Under the pieces are notes generated by a model. That model was not told the DNA's origin and ran no database searches. It worked only from the letters and a program-made list of their open reading frames with translations. From Leucocoprinus leucothites (lineage: Eukaryota > Basidiomycota > Agaricomycetes > Agaricales > Agaricaceae), in assembly GCA_013368445.1 (NCBI GenBank), contig JAACJO010000029.1, positions 62,001 through 126,000 of the forward strand: a stretch of 64,000 nt of DNA. Reading direction: 5' to 3'. The position numbers and the translations under genes were made by a program. The first letter of the stretch is position 1. Each line of letters begins with the position of its first letter. Positions 57,992 to 64,000 of this stretch are shown one piece after another.

Positions 57992-59500
57992 ATCTCGAGT
58001 TGTGAATGCCGACTAGCTGTGTTGACTTGCACCCATTTCCTGATTTTCTCACTGTTCTTGCATTCTGTGGTCCTGGCCGTTTTGTATATAGTATGATTCT
58101 CAGTAGCGTTTATTTCAGTCTGGACCTAAAACATTTCTTTCAACCCAAGTCTATTGTCCGACAAGTACTCGGGTCAACAATGATTGATCCAATAAGAGGA
58201 GAATTTCCTATCCATCAAATCTGAGCCTACGCTGGATACCTAGAAGAGAGGGAAAGGTGAACGGGAACGTGTGTAGGGGGGCAAAGGGAAGGCGATATAT
58301 TACTTTTCTCTATTCTGTAGAGCAGCGATGGTGTCTCTATTCTTTCCCTTTCTATCAACGTATCCAGTCACGATAGCTTCAGCATTATACAATATCTCCA
58401 CCCAATCAGTTCTCCAATCGCTTAGCATCAGTCGCGAAATCACTCGCCTTGACCTTGAGTACTGTCGACGACCGACTCCCTTTCAGCGAAAAGGAATTGA
58501 GATTTGAATGGTTTATTGCCGCGGGATGGAACGCCAAATATTAGAATGCCGGTGAGGTTAGTACAGTGTGTAACACGAGAGGTAGTATGATCAGCAGTAG
58601 CTCCCGAGTATGGGAGTCGAGAGACAGTACACCAGGGTGTTAAAGAGAAAGGGAGAAAATCCAGAAATCTCACACACGGGGTGTCCGTATGGCAATGAGA
58701 ATAACGCAATGGTGTGCAAACAGTAAGAAAAAAATATTCATTACTAGACTGGTAACTACGACAGCTGCCGGCGATTGGGTGACCGCTATTCTAGGAGTTA
58801 TATAAATTACTTGCCTGTTACCTTCATATCCCTACCACTGTCGATGCCAACGGGCATCCCTCCGTCACGTGCGCTCTGATCATTGCTGCACCTCAGCAGT
58901 CCCCTGGATCCAGGCCTAGTCGCGCTCGTGGTCGAGGTGGTCGTGGTGGTCATGGTTGTGGTGACCGTTGTAGTAGTCGTTGGACCCGAAAAGGGCCGTT
59001 AATTTGCTCGCCTCATAACAGGAAAGGCAAAACCAAGGTGGAGGTCATAGCACCTCAGGTCGGTAGATCTTCGAAAGCGAGTGAAGGGTTGACACCTCGA
59101 GAACGGGTGCCGCGCATCCCTCAACTTCGGCCATAGTGTCGGCTCCTGAGCTCTGGGGCATTAACGGTTAGGACTTACCAAAGCCTTATGCCGGCCCACA
59201 GCGCTAGCTCGGGGGGTTATCGCTTGAAGGCAGTTGGCGCACGACGTGAAAAGTCTGCCCAAGCAGAGGACGGCTCCAGTGGAGATACCGACTCACAGGA
59301 AGATGTTGATATACAAATGGCTCCTGTCCCATCTGGTAGAAGCGTTAATAAAGAGGAACACTGCTGGCTGTGGTGATGAAGGTGCTAACTTGATTGTATG
59401 TGACAAGTGGCAAGCAGTGTAGCGGTCACGTGTGCTCAGCAAGGTGAGCAGCGAGCGCTGGTGACGCGACTCTTCATGCTACTTACCAAGCGGACCAGAG
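57992..59500. other. Gene-poor stretch with RGG-like run
   Basis: Plus strand about 58910-58990 encodes a short Arg/Gly-rich run (SRARGRGGRGGHGCG) from GGTCGTGGTGG-type repeats, without start, splice sites or a following domain. The rest shows no supported feature. Confidence 0.35.
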
Positions 59501-59810
59501 GACTCGTTGCTGGCGTGCCAAACCCATGAGCAGTTGGGCACGTCAATGGTGTCGACTATCCTGAGCGTAGTCATCGCCGAGCAGCAGACCCTCTTCTATG
59601 TTCCGACTCTTGAACCTGGACGCGACTCTTCCAACCTGCCAACGTGTTAGGCCCCTGAGCAGTCTGCACGTTGTTGGTGACACTGCAGTAATCGCGAGTG
59701 TTGCCGCAGGTCAGAAGCTTTCTCGCTGGCATTCTGAGCCCATGAGCAGCTCGGTATGTTAATGGTGGCTGCTGCCCTGAGCACAGCTGTCACCGAGCGA
59801 GTTAATGTTC
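59501..59810. repeat. Degenerate direct repeats
   Basis: Three diverged units begin CC(A/C)TGAGCAG and run about 60 bp: near 59525, 59652 and 59740. Units one and three are the closest (CATGAGCAG...TCAATGGTG...CCTGAGC...TCATCGCCGAG against CATGAGCAG...TTAATGGTG...CCTGAGC...TGTCACCGAG). They may come from a decayed repetitive coding sequence or an old transposon. Confidence 0.5.
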
Positions 59811-62800
59811 ACCAGTTCATTGGCCTGGTATGCCAAAGCTTGCCAACTTCCGGTGCTGGTCCATCGTCTCCCATGGTCTCACCTTCCACCCCGGGCAATA
59901 TGTGGGGGAACTCGCTAGGTCATTGGTAACACTCAATCCACAAGACCCTCGCTGCTCCCTGTAGAATTGCACCTGAGGAGTGTTCCTCCAGTATTGCGCA
60001 CCACGATCCCCAGCTCCAGCCCCCGCACCACCGTCACCACGACCTGCACCCACCTCCGGGGAAGATGAGGGCACCATTACCTTCCTCTTCATCTCCAAAA
60101 CTCGTACCTGTGTTGGACCATCGAGCCAAGATATCGCGCTACTTGGACTACCTGCTTCGCGGACATTCACACCTACACCCTTCATTCCAGGTTTGTTGTG
60201 GAATACGACGACAAAGTAGCAGTATTCCACGCTAAAGGGCGCTTATTTCCGATGGTGTGGGACGGTTACAGTGAGAGGAGAGACATGAAGGGGAGGTGGT
60301 GGTAGTGCTGACGATTTTGAGCATTGACCTGTTCGCCCCCTTACCGTGTGTTGATTATATATCCTTCCCTTAGTTTCGTCTCGCTCTTCAAAATCCCCTT
60401 CTTTGAGTTTGATTGTTGGACTGTGACATTGTGTATCACATCTCCTATGAACCCATGTGTAGTGGATGAGAGGCGGGAGTTTAAGGATCTCAGCCGGGTT
60501 CAGTCCTTTCCTTGCGCCCTTCTAAATTACTGCATGATCCAGATACAGGTCCTGTTCGATGTTTAGTAGTTGTTTTCATTCCATATTCGTGTGACTTTCA
60601 AGTTTCGACCTAGCACAGCTATGCTACCATCAAAGCTCGTCCTTTGAGCTCAACGACTCATTCAGACATCAGCTTCTCACTTACCAGTATCTTTCTCATC
60701 AATCAATCCGGCAACACAAGGAAAGGCTCCCATGTCAGGACCCGTGGATGACTGTTCTCCTTTGTTCATCAGTGCTTCCTTGGTCATCAATTCTTGACGA
60801 GGGGTGTTGAGTTGACAATCACGCTCCAGTAGCAAATCGGGACCCTACAATATTACTCCTTATTAGATATGCGACTCGCACTTTCAATTGTAGTACGTTG
60901 GATCCTAAACTACATATTAATTCGGGTGAGCGCTCCTATACACCCGGAAAATATGTTCAAGTTACTCTAGTCACGGTGTCCAAATTATAGGGTATACATA
61001 CTGAGTGGCATTAGGTCATTCTTCATGTAAAGTTGGTAACTTGTGCGGTGTTCAAACACACAATACACAACCAGCCATAATTCCATACCAGACATCGCAG
61101 GATGGAACCGTGTAAAGAGTTGAGGACAGCTGACAGTAGAAATCGGGGCGAAAGAGGAGAGTCCGGGGTTATCCACCACCATGTGTTGTTCTCGGTAGTG
61201 ATTTTTGTCCGTCTGGTTGAAGACACCGGTCGGGCTCAATAACGGGAATGGATTACTCATCGAGGATTCTCTTCAACAAGAATATACTAGCAAGTGCTAA
61301 TCTCACATTGGATATATCTACTCAACGAAATTAAGGACCCGGTGCGTTGGGACACCTACTAACTACAAGAGGAGCACTCCAGTGGGTCAGAAAAAGAGGG
61401 CGATCCGTGCTTAACGTTGCTCACTGTGTATGTAGCACAAATGGGAGTCAGTGTCGTGGAAATGGTGACCATGTGCTTGCTCGACATATGGCAAAGCCAT
61501 TCTCATAGTGTGGTAGTTGCCACGCACGACGCTGGGTGTCGGTTTGGCTGTCTAATTGGGAATGTGTGTCACACACGTCCGCATGAGCGAGAGGGGGCCA
61601 TGTAGTAGCCTCGAGTCCTGAAGAAAGCAAGAAAGAAGGTGGCAGGTGAGCATTGTTGGTCGCGCTCGAGCTGACGGCGATGGGTTTTCACGTACATTAT
61701 TGGGGTGTTCGTTCGTGGTCTTTGATAGGAGTGCAGTGGTGCTGCCATGGCGGTTTTCTGATATTGAGCCCCTGTGGACTACTACGGAATCAGGTTGAGG
61801 TGATGTAGGGCACCATGGTTGTTCCTGTAATCGAACAACGGGCGGATCGCCGATGTCTCAAGCTTCATTTGCCGCAGGAAAAAATGCAAGGGTTGTGTTA
61901 AATGTATCGGCGTATGGGTCATTTGCCACTGACCTGGTTATTCCTCCTCCTTATGTGCGGTCTTGTAAAGTCTTTTTGATTCCTCATGCCGTTGGACGAG
62001 TCTGCGGGTTTGGTGTTGGTGTCCTTGGGCTAATATAGGGCATTCGTATGGTCAAACGAGAATAGGTGTAAGGTGAAAGCGTCCGAGTCCAACCACATTT
62101 CCTGCAGGAAGAGAAAAGGTGGGGTTAGCAGTACGATATGGAGTGATGGGAGGGACAGGTCACATACCCTACAGTTGTACATGGGTCGTTGGAGTAGGGG
62201 GCATCGGATTTGGAGCCAAGACCTATGCCGTGGCCCTCAGGCCTGCTAGGATGCCCAAGCTGGTAAGCACATATTCAATCCAAGAGATAAAAAAAAGATA
62301 TTAAGCAGGCAGGGAGAGACAAGACTTTCAACAATGATGCCAACTCCTAGCAAAAGAAAGAGAAGTTCACCAGGAATACCGTATATCGTAAGATAGAACA
62401 ACGTGCGACCGAGCCTGGTATTACTGTTGTGATCAAAGCCCTAGACGAAATCAGGCGTGGGCGTTGAAGAGATGAGAAACGGGTTAAAGACAAAATAAAA
62501 TGCAAGCGCGACCGAATCCAACAGTCGCTGGGCTTCAAGACCAACCCAGGATGTCGACGAAGTGATTAGCGAGGGATCGAGATGGAAATTAAGCGACGAG
62601 AGCGATGAGAGAAGAAAGAGAGAAAATGAGTAGAAAAGATAAAGAAATTTCTTAGAGACTTCGGACCTTTGAGGACAGGAGGAAAACGGGGTCTAGAATT
62701 TTCTCAAGATCTACTACTGCTGTACAGTTTATATACCAACGATATATAAATTTTATATGACACAAAATTTCGTATGAAGGAGAAAAGTAAGACATCAGTA

Positions 62801-62966
62801 AATTAGTGTCGAAATTTGTTCAGTAATTTAACATTGAGAGCCATAATGAAATGTAAAACCGAAGCGATACCAGAATGAGAGATTCTATGACTAGCTAGAA
62901 TGCAAAACTTCGAACAAAATTTCAATGAAAGCGAAAAAAAAATCAAGGAGAAAGGTTGAAGAGATA
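59811..62966. other. Gene-poor stretch
   Basis: More than 3 kb with only short frames (for example plus 59980-60219, minus 60985-61260) lacking any recognised domain or coherent exon structure. An AT-rich purine-biased tract runs from about 62580 to 62970. Confidence 0.4.
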
Positions 62967-64000
62967 TTAAAGAGGATTATACCCGAATATGTCCAGTGCC
63001 GAGGTATCAGATTCCCGGTAAGTGCCCACCGGCGTCGTTTCCGAGATGTTGCATGAGTCAGAGTCCTCGGTGTGTCGGGGATCGGAAGGTAGAGGGGAAT
63101 TGGTGGAGTACTGTAATGGGCGCTCCGGTGTGATTACTTGATCCGGTGACTGATAGTGGGAGATATCATCGGATATGAAGTTCACGAGTAGCCGGTGACA
63201 TATCTCCACAGCGTGGCAAGGCTCTTTAAGGGGCGCGAAAGCAGTGATCGAATTTTATCACTATAATCCCGTAAGCAAATTGGTAAGTGAAGCCTCTGGA
63301 ATGGAGAGCCCACTGCGGAATAGTCGTGACTTCGAGCCAAGGAGGGTCCAGAGAGGGGATGAAAGCAAGAGAAAAACTCACTTCTCAGAGTGCCTCAGCA
63401 CAAGCAACCGAATGGTTATGCGATGGTCTGATTATAGAAGCGGGGTCGATGGCGGTAACCCAGATAGAATGGGAGGTAGAATGGGAGGGGATCAACTACT
63501 ACTGGCAACCTGATAAATGTGGGCCATTTCGAGTAATAAGAGGTGCTGAGCGTAGGGTCTGCAAGTTCCATAAAGGGGATGAGACTGTGATACTGTTCAT
63601 CGCGCGTCTAATACAAACAAAGTGGAAGGAGACATGTTAGTATTGGTGCGAACAACAGCAGTGCCAAACTACCTGACTCACAGGCTGGGCTGCGAGGGCC
63701 GTAGTGGGCGGGTGGGGGAAACTTGGGAAATCACGAAGATGCTCTCATCAGTGACAATATTTTCACACGTGCGGGCGAGTGCCCATACAAACTAAGTCAA
63801 GTATACAAAGAACCTATTATGCATCGCAACTAATTTCGGTGGTCACGAAACTGAGTCATAGGGCAAGCTACACAGACTATTGAATTCAAGATCTGTCCCC
63901 CTTTCCCAATTATCCATCCACCAATGCATGAACCTTCTCGTCAAGGCCATCTGCACTTAGGAGTTGTTCACCCTGCGGCGCTTTTGAACGAATGATATCG
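62967..64000. other. Unresolved frames at right edge
   Basis: The minus strand 63230-62967 reads LKEPCHAVEICHRLLVNFISDDISHY...ESDTSALDIFGYNPL with a stop, plausible as the last exon of a minus-strand gene, but I could not find earlier exons. The overlapping plus-strand frame 63287-63640 ends GPFRVIRGAERRVCKFHKGDE...; neither matches a known family. Confidence 0.25.

Noticed and set aside
58900..58995. RGG-box RNA-binding protein
   Set aside because: The Arg/Gly run is short, has no start codon or RNA-binding domain nearby, and is explained by a simple GGTCGTGGT repeat.

Overview
This window is nuclear DNA of a filamentous basidiomycete, most likely a mushroom-forming agaricomycete. The evidence is: genes split by many introns of about 50-75 bp with GT...AG ends; expanded families seen mainly in such fungi (Tri5-like terpene synthases, DUF6533-type membrane proteins, hydrophobins, Plavaka transposases, BTB and F-box/LRR proteins); and conserved eukaryotic housekeeping genes (20S proteasome beta subunit, ATG7, mitochondrial cyclophilin, tRNA-Glu). 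There are no operons. Most coordinates below span introns, and I assembled the exon joins by hand from splice consensus, reading frame and family motifs.

Layout. 1-0.54 kb: a decayed BTB gene copy. 0.9-2.0 kb: a sesquiterpene-synthase-type gene. 3.3-4.5 kb: a putative BTG-like protein. 5.4-8.4 kb: a sugar transporter. 9.2-11.7 kb: a GH51 alpha-L-arabinofuranosidase. 12.3-14.0 kb: aldo/keto reductase 1. 14.5-15.3 kb: a mitochondrial cyclophilin. 15.5-18.7 kb: two neighbouring zinc-finger paralogues. 21.2-22.2 kb: a truncated Plavaka transposase. 23.1-25.4 kb: dihydroxyacetone kinase. 26.7-28.2 kb: a DUF6533-like membrane protein. 28.7-30.4 kb: a tandem pair of hydrophobin-like genes. 30.8-32.5 kb: a thioesterase divergent from proteasome beta subunit PRE1/PSMB2. 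34.1 kb: tRNA-Glu(UUC). 34.2-39.9 kb: a tandem duplication carrying aldo/keto reductases 2 and 3; copy 2 is frameshifted, and the duplicated F-box neighbour is decayed in the first unit. 39.2-40.5 kb: the intact F-box/LRR gene. 40.9-41.8 kb: a Cys-rich putative zinc-binding protein. 42.8-43.8 kb: a seven-helix-type membrane protein. 44.7-46.1 kb: a secreted GH16 beta-glucanase. 48.1-49.1 kb: a single-pass membrane protein. 49.5-50.6 kb: a FAR-17a/AIG1-like membrane protein. 52.6-53.3 kb: an F-box/LRR pseudogene. 53.2-55.6 kb: a coiled-coil gene divergent from a DUF262 gene that contains an in-frame TGA. 55.9-56.7 kb: the intact BTB gene related to the 1-kb relic. 56.9-58.0 kb: a 5'-truncated ATG7. 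The last 6 kb is gene-poor and holds degenerate repeats.

How the genes fit together. The sugar transporter, GH51, GH16, dihydroxyacetone kinase and aldo/keto reductases would suit growth on plant and fungal polysaccharides with sugar or triose handling. They are not obviously co-regulated. The terpene synthase stands alone: I could not identify a P450 or other tailoring enzyme beside it, so a biosynthetic cluster is not supported. The most interesting features are the record of duplication and decay (aldo/keto reductase/F-box unit, BTB pair, zinc-finger pair, hydrophobin pair), the truncated ATG7, and the DUF262 gene whose coding potential continues past a stop codon. I did not find a convincing entirely new system.
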